Shown here: positions 24,210 to 32,622 of the stretch, piece after piece
How the letters are laid out: each line of letters opens with the position of its first letter
Numbering within the stretch: the first letter of the stretch is position 1
Assembly (NCBI GenBank): GCA_963926475.1
Contig: CAWUXE010000005.1
Span: forward strand, 1-45,865
DNA from: UBA2040 sp002384725
GTDB taxonomy: Bacteria; Bacteroidota; Bacteroidia; Flavobacteriales_D; Crocinitomicaceae
Direction of reading: 5' to 3'
Length of the DNA: 45,865 nucleotides
The notes under the pieces: model-generated
Told to the model about the DNA's origin: nothing
The model's input: the letters and a program-made list of their open reading frames with translations, nothing else
The model's database searches: none
Translations under genes and position numbers: made by a program

Positions 24210-25462
24210 TTCTTTTTTAAAGATAAGGTGAAATCCAAAACGCTCGACCATCCTTTCCAGATTCCGTGATCGGTTATCGTTTCGTTGTGCCAAATAAAAA
24301 TGAAATCGCCTCCGTATTTTTCCACTTCCAGAAACAATTTTTCAATGCTTTTTTTCGCTTCGTCGGTTGAAAGTTTGAGATATTCGTTTAAGCTTCCATC
24401 CATATAAGCGAATGGTCGAATCAATAAATCAGTTCTTTCGTTTATGGATAAATCAAACCAGGGAAAAGAGCGAGCCGTTCCATTTCTGAAACCAATTTGA
24501 TCGGCAAACCCCATGGTGAAATCTTCGATTAAATCATTCTTTAAAAGTGCGTGATAAGTCTCAGGAAAACGAAGTTTTAAAAAGTGTTGTCTTGAGGTCA
24601 AAGTCTTTCTTTTCGTGACTTTTTCCATGCGACCCATCTCCTTTTTCAATAAGGCTAATTCTGAATTGGAGCGATAACTGGGATGAATACCAATTGAACT
24701 ATTTTCCCCTAAATCACATATTAGTTTTCCTATTTCAGGCGTTTCAATGGCGATATTAAAATCCGTTTTTCCGTAATCCCCGACCAACCAAAAAATGCGT
24801 GTTGGGAAAGTATTTGCTGTCGATAGAATCTTTCCATACCCATCATACGGATCTTTTAATTTTCCGGACAAAACTTGAGCACGTTCCTCCAGTCGAACTT
24901 TATTTCCTTGCACCAAATCTTTTGCTTTGGAAAGGAATCTTCTACTCCCTGTTTTGTATTTGTATGCAAATGCATTGTCGATATCAAAGGTTGGAATAAT
25001 CTGCACGAACGAAATGTCAAAATCTAATTTCGCTTTCGTTTCCTTTTCAATAAATTCAATGAAAGCAACCGCCCATCTGTCACAAATCGTTTGGTCGAGA
25101 ACTCCATTTTTAAATTGCCAGCTTTCTGCACCGACAAATCGACCGTGATTGTCCCATTGGTCGTTTTGGTACTCTTCCATCCTGGTCAAAACATAGAAAA
25201 TAGAAGACAAAACATCAATCTGATCATCGAAAGTCAAAACAATTTGATTTTCCCAGGTTCCAGATTCAATATTTCCTGAAAAAATAGATTGTTCTCTTAA
25301 TATTTTTCCGCAGCTGCAAGAAAGTTGATGTTTTACACCTTTGCTTTCATCAAAAGTTTTGAAATCGTCGTACAGTTTAAAATCAATTCCTCGTTGTCCA
25401 AAGATAAAATCGAAGGTATATTCCCAGCGCGGTGTGATTTTATCGATGAGGAATGCTACCAT
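24206..25462 (-). CDS. NodB-like polysaccharide deacetylase family protein
   Basis: A 418-residue protein with no signal peptide. The N-terminal half is a DUF7033-like domain; the second half is a divergent polysaccharide deacetylase fold with TFDIDNAFAYK (motif 1, metal Asp, ~residue 165), SIGIHPSYRSN (motif 2, His) and GFRNGTARSFPWFD (motif 3). In known NodB-like enzymes these residues hold zinc for removing N-acetyl or O-acetyl groups from sugars. It follows wecB after two bases, so together they suggest synthesis of a surface polysaccharide containing an amino sugar (inference). It is probably cytosolic or peripheral. Confidence 0.8.
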   Translation of the reverse strand: MVAFLIDKITPRWEYTFDFIFGQRGIDFKLYDDFKTFDESKGVKHQLSCSCGKILREQSIFSGNIESGTWENQIVLTFDDQIDVLSSIFYVLTRMEEYQNDQWDNHGRFVGAESWQFKNGVLDQTICDRWAVAFIEFIEKETKAKLDFDISFVQIIPTFDIDNAFAYKYKTGSRRFLSKAKDLVQGNKVRLEERAQVLSGKLKDPYDGYGKILSTANTFPTRIFWLVGDYGKTDFNIAIETPEIGKLICDLGENSSIGIHPSYRSNSELALLKKEMGRMEKVTKRKTLTSRQHFLKLRFPETYHALLKNDLIEDFTMGFADQIGFRNGTARSFPWFDLSINERTDLLIRPFAYMDGSLNEYLKLSTDEAKKSIEKLFLEVEKYGGDFIFIWHNETITDHGIWKGWSSVLDFTLSLKKK

Positions 25463-25464
25463 TT

Positions 25465-26610
25465 TTAAAGTAATCGATTAATTTGTTCACAAATAAATTC
25501 AGCTGCTTTTCCGTCGCCGTATAAAGATGGATACGAAAAGTCTGACTTTTGACTTAATTTTCGATACGCTGCAATAATTCTCTCTTCATCACAATCGGCT
25601 AGTATAGCATTGCCATTTTCGATAATTTCTATCCATTCCGTTTGCGGACGAAGAATTATACACGGTTTCTGAAAGAAAAACGCCTCTTTTTGCAGTCCAC
25701 CACTATCCGTGACCATCATTTTTGAGTTTTTTTCCAAAGCAATGATATCGAAAAAGCCAGCTGGATCAATGATTTTAATGTTTGTATTGGCCTCCAATTC
25801 ACTTTTCACTTCTGGAGTCAAAAGTTCAGCCATTTTTTTCTTCGTTCGGGGATGAAGCGGCAATATGATTTTCAGACCGGATTCAATTTGGATCTTCATC
25901 AAGGCACGAAAAATTGAATTTAGATTATCGGCAATATCCGTATTGGAATCTCTATGAATGGTGCAAAGAATGAAATTGTTTTTTTTAATATTTAATTCTT
26001 CCAGTAAAGAAGATTTCCCTCCCGAAACATTAGAAAAATGAAGACTATTGTCATACATAATATCGCCACAGTGAAAAACCACAGGATGATCTGGATTCGC
26101 AGTTTCTTTCTCACCTATCGAAAATCCTTCGTTTGCCAAATTATCAATTCCTGTTTTGGTAGGTGTAAATAACAAAGTGGACATATGATCACAAGCAATT
26201 CGATTGACTTCTTCGGGCATTTTTTTATTAAAACTTCTCAATCCAGCTTCCACATGAATAACAGGAATATGCAATTTAGCTGCTGCCAATGCGCCTGCAA
26301 TTGTTGAATTGGTGTCGCCATATACCAAAACTGCCCTCGGATTTTCATTTTGAAATATTTCTTCTAATCCTTCTAGCATTTTGGCTGTTTGCGCTCCATG
26401 TCCACCAGAACCCACATTCAGGTTATATTTCGGTCGAGGAATTTTCATTTCATTGAAAAACACATCCGACATATTCTCGTCGTAATGTTGACCTGTATGA
26501 ACGATAATTTCTTCTAACTCTGAAGAAAAATGATTTGAAATGGCTCTAGAAATGGCGGAGGATTTTATTATTTGCGGCCTTGCTCCTACGATGGTTATAA
26601 TTTTCTTCAC
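25465..26610 (-). CDS. wecB: UDP-N-acetylglucosamine 2-epimerase, non-hydrolysing
   Basis: Cytosolic enzyme interconverting UDP-GlcNAc and UDP-ManNAc, a precursor for surface polysaccharides. It is 381 aa from the GTG at 26610, which gives the classic N-terminus KKIITIVGARPQIIK; the longer frame to 26655 would overlap radC and adds a non-family leader. Seen: HTGQHYDENMSDVFF, VYGDTNST, HVEAGLRS, PEEVNR, TIHRDSN, HPRTKK, and TDSGGLQKEAFF near residue 300. It lies 4 bases after radC and 2 bases before the deacetylase gene. Confidence 0.94.
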   Translation of the reverse strand: MKKIITIVGARPQIIKSSAISRAISNHFSSELEEIIVHTGQHYDENMSDVFFNEMKIPRPKYNLNVGSGGHGAQTAKMLEGLEEIFQNENPRAVLVYGDTNSTIAGALAAAKLHIPVIHVEAGLRSFNKKMPEEVNRIACDHMSTLLFTPTKTGIDNLANEGFSIGEKETANPDHPVVFHCGDIMYDNSLHFSNVSGGKSSLLEELNIKKNNFILCTIHRDSNTDIADNLNSIFRALMKIQIESGLKIILPLHPRTKKKMAELLTPEVKSELEANTNIKIIDPAGFFDIIALEKNSKMMVTDSGGLQKEAFFFQKPCIILRPQTEWIEIIENGNAILADCDEERIIAAYRKLSQKSDFSYPSLYGDGKAAEFICEQINRLL

Positions 26611-26614
26611 GTGC

Positions 26615-27307
26615 TTAAAATGCAATATTTTCGTCTGCGAGGCTAAGGTAACCATTATCAGTAAATATGAGGTGATCGAGTACTTCTATCCCAATCATTT
26701 TTCCAAACTGTCGAAAATCTTTGGTGAGCCGAATATCTGGCTCACTAGGTTTCAAAGCGCCACTTGGGTGATTATGTGCTAAAATTAGTGCCGAAGCCTG
26801 ATGCATTAACGCCAATTTGAAAATGATTTTTCCATCGGCAATAGTTCCCGAAACACCGCCTTTTGAAACCTGTTCTACATGCAAAACCACATTCGATCTA
26901 TTCAAATAAATCACGTAAAACTCTTCGTGACTCAAATCCTCAAAATAAGGCGACAACAAATCGAAGACTGCTTGCGAACCAGTGATTTTCGTTTTTTTCT
27001 TTCGATCGCTTTTTTTTCTTCTTCGGCCCAACTCAAGGGCAGCCATCAAGGTCAATGATTTTGCTGCACCCATTCCTTTGAAAACCGAAAGATCTTTTAC
27101 TCCTGAGCGACCCAGGGCATGTAAATCGTTGTTGTGCTGACTCAGAATTTCTTGAGCGAGTTCAACTGCAGTTTTATCCCGTGTGCCAGAACCTAGCAAA
27201 ATAGCGATAATCTCTGAGTCTGAAAGAGCATTCTTTCCTTTGAGCAACATTTTTTCGCGCGGACGATCATCCTCGGCCCAATGTTTAATTGTTGAATGGT
27301 TTTGCAT
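26615..27307 (-). CDS. radC: RadC-family JAB/MPN domain protein
   Basis: A 230-residue protein with an N-terminal helix-hairpin-helix-like region (LLGSGTRDKTAVELAQ; FKGMGAAKSLTL) and a C-terminal JAMM metalloprotease-like domain with HNHPSGALKPSEPD (zinc His/His/Asp). It was originally named a DNA repair protein, but its activity is unsettled. A basic linker RRRKKSDRKKKTK lies near residue 100. It is the first gene of the minus-strand run that continues into wecB; the pairing looks like simple co-transcription. Confidence 0.94.
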   Translation of the reverse strand: MQNHSTIKHWAEDDRPREKMLLKGKNALSDSEIIAILLGSGTRDKTAVELAQEILSQHNNDLHALGRSGVKDLSVFKGMGAAKSLTLMAALELGRRRKKSDRKKKTKITGSQAVFDLLSPYFEDLSHEEFYVIYLNRSNVVLHVEQVSKGGVSGTIADGKIIFKLALMHQASALILAHNHPSGALKPSEPDIRLTKDFRQFGKMIGIEVLDHLIFTDNGYLSLADENIAF

Positions 27308-27395
27308 TTGTAAAATATGTAATTGTATTATTAAGTTAGTGAAAAAATAGATTGAGATTTCTTGTTTTCAAAAAGAATGACTTAAATGTTTTTGA

Positions 27396-27593
27396 CTAGT
27401 CCCAAATATTAATTTTAAATTCTACTCTAAAATGTTACGTTTAGAAATTTTTGACTTGATAGGAAAAATGATTAAAGTTTTTGACAACCCAAATGTTGCG
27501 GTGAGTCTTGTCGACTTGGACCCTGGGATTTACCTCTTAAATTACACCTTAGAAACAAATCAAAAGTTCACATATAAAATTCAAAAACAATAA
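27396..27593 (+). pseudogene. Orphan T9SS type A sorting-domain remnant
   Basis: Within the 412-base gap 27308-27719. An open frame, with ATG at 27432 and stop at 27591-27593, encodes 53 residues that read as the C-terminal half of a T9SS sorting domain: LRLEIFDLIGKMIK, then LVDLDPGIYLLNYTL, ending in KIQKQ. The frame is open upstream to a stop at 27393, with no signal peptide or cargo domain. It is probably the 3' scar of a deleted secreted-protein gene; a small expressed peptide is less likely. Confidence 0.7.
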
Positions 27594-27602
27594 TAACCTT
27601 CA

Positions 27603-27636
27603 AATCCCCTTCTCCGTGAGAAGGGAATTTCTTTTT
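27603..27636 (+). terminator. Hairpin terminator after the T9SS remnant
   Basis: CCCTTCTC-CGT-GAGAAGGG (27607-27625), a perfect eight-pair stem with a three-base loop, followed by AATTTCTTTTT. It probably ended the gene now reduced to the sorting-domain remnant just upstream. Confidence 0.8.
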
Positions 27637-27714
27637 GCCTATATTTTGGTACGATTGTTGAAAACATAGTCATCAATTAAGGGTAACTTATTCGTTTAGA
27701 ATCCGTAATCCCAT

Positions 27715-27722
27715 TAAATTTG
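27715..27722 (+). promoter_or_regulatory. -7 box of the GH3 lipoprotein gene
   Basis: TAAATTTG, matching TAnnTTTG. It overlaps the in-frame TTG at 27720, which therefore cannot be the translation start, and lies 21 bases before the ATG at 27744. Confidence 0.5.
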
Positions 27723-27743
27723 CACCGCATTAACAAAAAAATA

Positions 27744-28886
27744 ATGATTAAGACATTTTCGCTTCTTTTTGTGATTGGGATAGCAACAGCGGCTTGCAGT
27801 CAAACTACGCCGTTAAAAGCACCAAAAACTGTTGAAAAAATTGTAGAATACAAAAAAGACAATTTCAATTTAAGTGATTTTTTATCTGATAATCCCTATT
27901 TAGATCAAAAAGTAAATGAAATCTATGAACAAATAGATGACACAGCGCGCGTTGCTCAGGTTATTATGCCGGCCATTGGTAAATATGGTGACGAAGAATC
28001 GACTATTACGAATTTGGTTTCGAGTCGAAAAATTGGTGGATTGCTTTTACTTAACGGTTCTAAGGATCAATGTATCGCTTGGGTAACAAAATTCAATGAA
28101 ATCAACCTTCAAAAAAACAGTTTGCCTTTTCTGTATAGTGCAGATGCTGAACCTACACTGTTCAACAGGAAAATACCAGGAACGGCCGTTGTAAAAAAGG
28201 CAAAAGAACTTGAAAACATAGAAGAGGTTGAAAAGACAGCTGAAATCATTTCAAAAGAATTGAATGAAATTGGAATTAATTATAATTTTTCGCCAGTTGT
28301 AGATATGTCGATGAACTCGACTGTTGGGTATCGTGGGTTTGGTCAAAAACCAGAAAACATCGTTCCTTGGTCCTCTCGTTTTATCACGAAAACACAAGAA
28401 ATGAAGATTATCGCTACGGCGAAACATTTTCCAGGTCATGGATTGGTTTCTGGTGATACACACAAATCACTGCAGGTTATTGATGGTGCATTAAAAGAAA
28501 TTCCGACCTATCCTAAATTGATTGAAAATGGCGTATTGTCTATCATGGTGGGACACTTAGCCGTAGTGAACAATGAGAAATACAGTACGGACGGTTTGCC
28601 AGCAACGATTTCTTCTAGAATCATCAAAGATTTGTTGATCGACAGTCTGAAATTTAAAGGATTAATAGTTACCGACGCTATGAATATGGGTGGAGTAACG
28701 AATTTCAAATCGGCTGAGCTTCGTTCAATAGAAGCGGGATGTGATATCACCTTGATGCCACAAAATACGGCGCGTACCTTTGATGAGATTTACAAAAAAT
28801 TCGTGACGGATGCTACATTTCAAAAAAGAGTAGAAGAATCATCTAAAAAAGTGATTCGAATGAAGATCTGTTTGGGGTTGATCTAA
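27744..28886 (+). CDS. GH3 beta-N-acetylhexosaminidase-like lipoprotein (NagZ-type)
   Basis: A 380-residue lipoprotein with lipobox AAC (Cys18). The GH3 N-terminal TIM barrel shows FSPVVDM, the NagZ-type loop KHFPGHGLVSGDTHKSL (the catalytic Asp-His pair, ~residue 230), and the nucleophile Asp in LIVTDAMNMGG (~residue 310). GH3 enzymes of this type remove GlcNAc from muropeptides or glycans. It has no C-terminal beta-lactamase or (alpha/beta)6 domain, so it is the short form. Exported rather than cytosolic, which differs from E. coli NagZ. Start ATG 27744 is chosen from the promoter box position. The DUF2461 gene follows after 38 bases. Confidence 0.87.
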   Translation: MIKTFSLLFVIGIATAACSQTTPLKAPKTVEKIVEYKKDNFNLSDFLSDNPYLDQKVNEIYEQIDDTARVAQVIMPAIGKYGDEESTITNLVSSRKIGGLLLLNGSKDQCIAWVTKFNEINLQKNSLPFLYSADAEPTLFNRKIPGTAVVKKAKELENIEEVEKTAEIISKELNEIGINYNFSPVVDMSMNSTVGYRGFGQKPENIVPWSSRFITKTQEMKIIATAKHFPGHGLVSGDTHKSLQVIDGALKEIPTYPKLIENGVLSIMVGHLAVVNNEKYSTDGLPATISSRIIKDLLIDSLKFKGLIVTDAMNMGGVTNFKSAELRSIEAGCDITLMPQNTARTFDEIYKKFVTDATFQKRVEESSKKVIRMKICLGLI

Positions 28887-28924
28887 CTTGTTTCAATTCA
28901 TTATCTTTATCCAAAAGATCCCTA

Positions 28925-29596
28925 ATGGTTTTTTTCAATCCGGATTTCATCCAATTCTTTAAAGATTTAGCGCCGAACAACAACAAAGACTGGTTCGATG
29001 AAAATCGCACACGCTATGCTGAGATTATTCGTGAACCTTTTAAAACATTCGTGGATCACATGATAGTCGAATTGACGAAGGTGAACCCAAAATTTAAAGA
29101 TTTACAAAACAAAGATTGCATTTTCAGAATCAACCGCGACATTCGTTTTTCGAAGGACAAAACGCCGTATAAAATGAATGTCAGCGCGCTTATTGCTCCA
29201 GGTGGCAAGAAAAACTATATGGGTGAAGGCATCTATTTTGAATTAGGACCCGAACACATTCGCGTATATAGTGGACTATATGAGTTGGACAAAGACTCAT
29301 TGCTGCTTCTTCGAGAGGGAATTGCTAAAAACCAAAAAGAGTTCAAAAAACTTTATTCTGATAAAAATTTCGAAAGCACTTTTGGGCAAATCCGAGGTGA
29401 ACAGAATAAAATTATACCGAAAGAACTTCGCGACGCTGCTGAATTAGAAAACCTTATTTTTAACAAACAATTTTATTTTTTCGCCCAATTTCCACCTAAG
29501 AAATTACTGGCGAAAGATTTTGACAAAACAATAATTGAAATTTATAATGCTGCTCGACCAATGGAGCAATTTTTTAGTACCCTTTTAAAACGATAA
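28925..29596 (+). CDS. DUF2461 domain protein
   Basis: A 223-residue cytosolic protein. Seen: FFKDLAPNNNKDWFDENR at the N-terminus, RINRDIRFSKDKTPYK near residue 70, and YFELGPEHIRVYSGLY. These are the signature blocks of DUF2461 (TIGR02453). The function of the family is unknown. The stop is one base before the S9 peptidase start, so they share a transcript. Confidence 0.9.
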   Translation: MVFFNPDFIQFFKDLAPNNNKDWFDENRTRYAEIIREPFKTFVDHMIVELTKVNPKFKDLQNKDCIFRINRDIRFSKDKTPYKMNVSALIAPGGKKNYMGEGIYFELGPEHIRVYSGLYELDKDSLLLLREGIAKNQKEFKKLYSDKNFESTFGQIRGEQNKIIPKELRDAAELENLIFNKQFYFFAQFPPKKLLAKDFDKTIIEIYNAARPMEQFFSTLLKR

Positions 29597-29597
29597 C

Positions 29598-31733
29598 ATG
29601 AAAAAACATATCTATTTATTCCTCGCCTTCCTTTTTGTTTTTGGAGATCTTTCCGCTCAAAACAAGCTGACTTTAGAAGACGCTGTTATGCAACAATACC
29701 GAAAATTTGCACCAGAATCTATGCCTTTCTTCAAATGGATACCCAATACCGATTGCTACACCTATTTGGAAGGTTATCGAACGCTAAAGAAAGCTTCTTT
29801 TGAAAATACAGATGCAAAAGATTGGTTCACAATTGCTGAAGTCAATACGGCTTTGGGTTCAGAATTACCTTGGTTTTCAGGATTAGCCTGGAAAAACGAA
29901 AACGAATTTTGGCTGAACGACGGTCAAAAGTATTACCTCTTCAATACAGTAACCAAAAAGGGAAAAATAATTTCTTCCTTACCCGATGATGCTGAAAATA
30001 CGACGTTCAATGAGCCTAGCGAAAATATCGCCTATACACGAAACAACAATCTGTACATACAAGGAGCAGATGGTATGAAAATCAAAGTCACATTAAATGA
30101 TGACAAGAATATTGTTTCGGGACAAGCGATTGCCCGAAGTGAATTTGGAATTACAAATGGCATATTTTGGTCGCCAAACGGGGCACGATTGGCCTTTTAT
30201 CAAAAAGACGAAAGCAAGGTGCACGATTATCCACTTTTGGACAATGACGCTTATCCCGGTGCATTAAAATCAATTAAATATCCGATGGCAGGTCAATTTT
30301 CTGAAAGTCCGAAAGTTGGAATTTTTGATATCGCCACAAAGAACACTGTTTTCATAAGTCCACGAGGAAATACTGATGATTATTTGACCAATCTTTCATG
30401 GACGCCCGACAATAAATACGTCTTAATCGCCGAAGTAAACAGAGGTCAAAACGTTATGAAGTTGCACGTATACGATGCGAAAACGGGAGCATACGTTCGC
30501 ACCTTATCGGAAGAAGCAAACGACAAATGGGTAGAGCCTGAGCACCCTGCTTTCTTTCCTTCTGCCAAAAACAATAATTTCATTTTGGTTTCTGAAAAAT
30601 CGGGGTATAACAACTTGTATTATTATGATTTCAATGGGAAACTGATCAAGCAATTGACCAACAATAACTTTGTTTGTAAGGACATTCTTGGGGCGAGAGA
30701 AAACGGATCAAAAATCTACTTTTCAGCAACGGGTCCAAACGGGATGAATACTTTGGCTTATTCAGTTGACTTGAACGGTAAACAAGAATTGGTCACATCC
30801 GAAGAAGGAACACATTCTGTAGAGATTTCGACAGATGGTCAATACATCTTTGATGAATATTCGACGAGTACAATTCCGAGTAAATCGGTTGTTTACAATT
30901 CGAAAGGAAAAAAGCAAACTACTATACTCACAGGTGAAAACAAATACGAAAAAGAAGGAGTAGACATCGGAACGACGATTATCGGCGAATTAAAAGCGAA
31001 AGATGGAACGGTTTTGTACACCCGAATGATCAAACCCAAAAACTTCGATACCAGCAAGAAATATCCGGTTTTGGTATATGTATATGGTGGACCTCATGCC
31101 CAAATGATTACAAATTCGTGGATGAATAGTGCTAGTTTATGGATGCATTGGATGGCAGATCAAGGCTACATCGTTTATACTTTGGACAATCGTGGTTCGG
31201 GTGAAAGAGGATTTGCTTTCGAAAGTCAAATTCATCGTCAATTGGGAACAGTAGAAATGGAAGATCAGATGACGGGTGTTGAATATTTAAAATCGCTACC
31301 CTACGTTGATGGCAATAGATTGGCTGTTCACGGTTGGAGTTTTGGAGGATTCATGACCACTTCTTTGATGCTTAGACATGCTGGAACATTCAACGTTGGA
31401 GTGGCTGGCGGACCTGTTACAGATTGGAAATATTATGAAATCATGTATGGCGAACGTTACATGGACACACCAGAAGAAAATCCAGAAGGATATAAAAACG
31501 CGAGTTTAATGACGCATGCCGATAAATTGACTGGTGATTTATTGCTGATTTCTGGAACAGTTGATCCAGTTGTGGTTATGCAACACAGTCTTTCTTTGGT
31601 AGAAAAATTTGTGGATTTAGGCATTCAAATGGACTTCTTTCCTTACCCTATGCACGAGCACAATGTGCGAGGAAAAGACCGCGTGCACTTGATGCAGAAA
31701 GTTTTGGATTATGTGATTGACAAAAATAAATAA
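29598..31733 (+). CDS. Secreted S9B dipeptidyl peptidase IV-type protease
   Basis: A 711-residue exported serine peptidase. The signal peptide ends LSAQ. Residues ~90-450 form the eight-bladed DPP-IV N-terminal beta-propeller; ~470-711 is the alpha/beta hydrolase. Catalytic residues seen: Ser in GWSFGGF (~residue 576), Asp in SGTVDPVV (~653) and His in MHEHNVRGKDR (~686). Such enzymes cut dipeptides (or tripeptides, as in Porphyromonas PtpA) after proline from peptides in the periplasm. It has no T9SS domain, so is probably periplasmic. A terminator follows at 31742. Confidence 0.93.
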   Translation: MKKHIYLFLAFLFVFGDLSAQNKLTLEDAVMQQYRKFAPESMPFFKWIPNTDCYTYLEGYRTLKKASFENTDAKDWFTIAEVNTALGSELPWFSGLAWKNENEFWLNDGQKYYLFNTVTKKGKIISSLPDDAENTTFNEPSENIAYTRNNNLYIQGADGMKIKVTLNDDKNIVSGQAIARSEFGITNGIFWSPNGARLAFYQKDESKVHDYPLLDNDAYPGALKSIKYPMAGQFSESPKVGIFDIATKNTVFISPRGNTDDYLTNLSWTPDNKYVLIAEVNRGQNVMKLHVYDAKTGAYVRTLSEEANDKWVEPEHPAFFPSAKNNNFILVSEKSGYNNLYYYDFNGKLIKQLTNNNFVCKDILGARENGSKIYFSATGPNGMNTLAYSVDLNGKQELVTSEEGTHSVEISTDGQYIFDEYSTSTIPSKSVVYNSKGKKQTTILTGENKYEKEGVDIGTTIIGELKAKDGTVLYTRMIKPKNFDTSKKYPVLVYVYGGPHAQMITNSWMNSASLWMHWMADQGYIVYTLDNRGSGERGFAFESQIHRQLGTVEMEDQMTGVEYLKSLPYVDGNRLAVHGWSFGGFMTTSLMLRHAGTFNVGVAGGPVTDWKYYEIMYGERYMDTPEENPEGYKNASLMTHADKLTGDLLLISGTVDPVVVMQHSLSLVEKFVDLGIQMDFFPYPMHEHNVRGKDRVHLMQKVLDYVIDKNK

Positions 31734-31741
31734 GTAAAAAA

Positions 31742-31771
31742 AAGGGCTTCGTTTTTACTTAGCCCTTTTTT
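31742..31771 (+). terminator. Terminator after the S9 peptidase gene
   Basis: AAGGGCT (31742-31748) pairs with AGCCCTT (31761-31767), followed by T residues. It separates the peptidase from the arsenic operon. Confidence 0.82.
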
Positions 31772-31784
31772 ATTTCAAATCTTT

Positions 31785-31800
31785 ATCGTAATATTGCAAT
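31785..31800. promoter_or_regulatory. Candidate ArsR operator upstream of arsR
   Basis: ATCGTAAT-ATTGCAAT is an imperfect inverted repeat (six of eight positions) ending 12 bases before the arsR ATG. It overlaps TAATATTG (31789-31796), one base off the -7 consensus. Autorepression by ArsR would fit but is inference. Confidence 0.4.
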
Positions 31801-31812
31801 GAATAAATAATT

Positions 31813-32142
31813 ATGGGAGCATCCAAAACAGATCATTTTTCGCCTGAACAAGTTGAAATGTCGGCAATAATAAAGGCGCTTGGTCATCCGGCTCGCTTGG
31901 CCATACTTGAGCATCTTTTAAAAGTCGATAGTTGCGTCTGTGGGGATATCGTGGATGTAATTCCACTTTCACAACCAACCATTTCACAGCATTTAAAAGA
32001 ATTAAAAACGGTTGGTTTAATTAAAGGAACCGTCGAAGGAAATTCCGTTTGTTATTGTTTGAATGAAAATATAATCGAAAAATTATTTACGTTTATCGAG
32101 AACATCAAATCAACACTTGTTGCTAAATCTTCCTGTTGTTAA
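31813..32142 (+). CDS. arsR: ArsR-family metalloid-responsive repressor
   Basis: A 109-residue winged-helix repressor. Seen: LGHPARLAILEHLL, the alpha3 metalloid site DSCVCGDIVD (two cysteines one residue apart, as in the ELCVCDL motif of As(III) sensors), and the recognition helix SQPTISQHLKELKTVGLI. It ends in SSCC, a further cysteine pair that could add to As(III) binding. It is expected to repress its own operon and release it on binding arsenite. Twelve bases separate it from the DUF6428 gene. Confidence 0.92.
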   Translation: MGASKTDHFSPEQVEMSAIIKALGHPARLAILEHLLKVDSCVCGDIVDVIPLSQPTISQHLKELKTVGLIKGTVEGNSVCYCLNENIIEKLFTFIENIKSTLVAKSSCC

Positions 32143-32154
32143 AACTCAGAAAAA

Positions 32155-32619
32155 ATGAAATTATCAGAATTTAAAAACGCGATTCAATCTGGAACACCAT
32201 TATCTTTCACCTTAGAAGATGGTTCAATTGTTCCAGTGCATTATCACTTAACGGAAATTGGTCGGGTTTCAAAAAACTTCATCGATTGTGGAGGAAGGCA
32301 ACGCAGTGAAGAAAAGATTTCTTTTCAATTGTGGTATGAGCAAGACACAGATCATCGCTTGACTTCTGAGAAGCTTTTGAAGATAATCCAAATTGGAGAA
32401 GAAAAAATCGGATTACCAGATTTAAATATCGAAGTAGAGTATCAAAACACAACAATTGGCAAATATTCCTTGCAATTGGGTGAATTTGGTTTTATTTTAG
32501 CTAACTCTCAAACGGCTTGCCTGGCTCTTGATTCATGTGGAATACCGAATGCAAAGGTCAAAAAACAATTGGTAAGCTTAGCTTCTGGTGCATGTGAACC
32601 GAACAGCGGGTGTTGTTAA
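32155..32619 (+). CDS. DUF6428 family protein of the arsenic operon
   Basis: A 154-residue cytosolic protein. The N-terminus MKLSEFKNAIQ, VHYHLTEIG, and FIDCGGRQRSEEKISFQLW match the DUF6428 family, which I know mainly as an arsenic-operon neighbour in Bacteroidota. Function unknown. Seen: scattered Cys and His (VHYHL, DCGG, ACLALDSCG) and a C-terminus CEPNSGCC, so it could bind thiophilic metalloid, for example as an arsenite chaperone (inference). The next gene starts three bases after the stop. Confidence 0.78.
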   Translation: MKLSEFKNAIQSGTPLSFTLEDGSIVPVHYHLTEIGRVSKNFIDCGGRQRSEEKISFQLWYEQDTDHRLTSEKLLKIIQIGEEKIGLPDLNIEVEYQNTTIGKYSLQLGEFGFILANSQTACLALDSCGIPNAKVKKQLVSLASGACEPNSGCC

Positions 32620-32622
32620 AGC

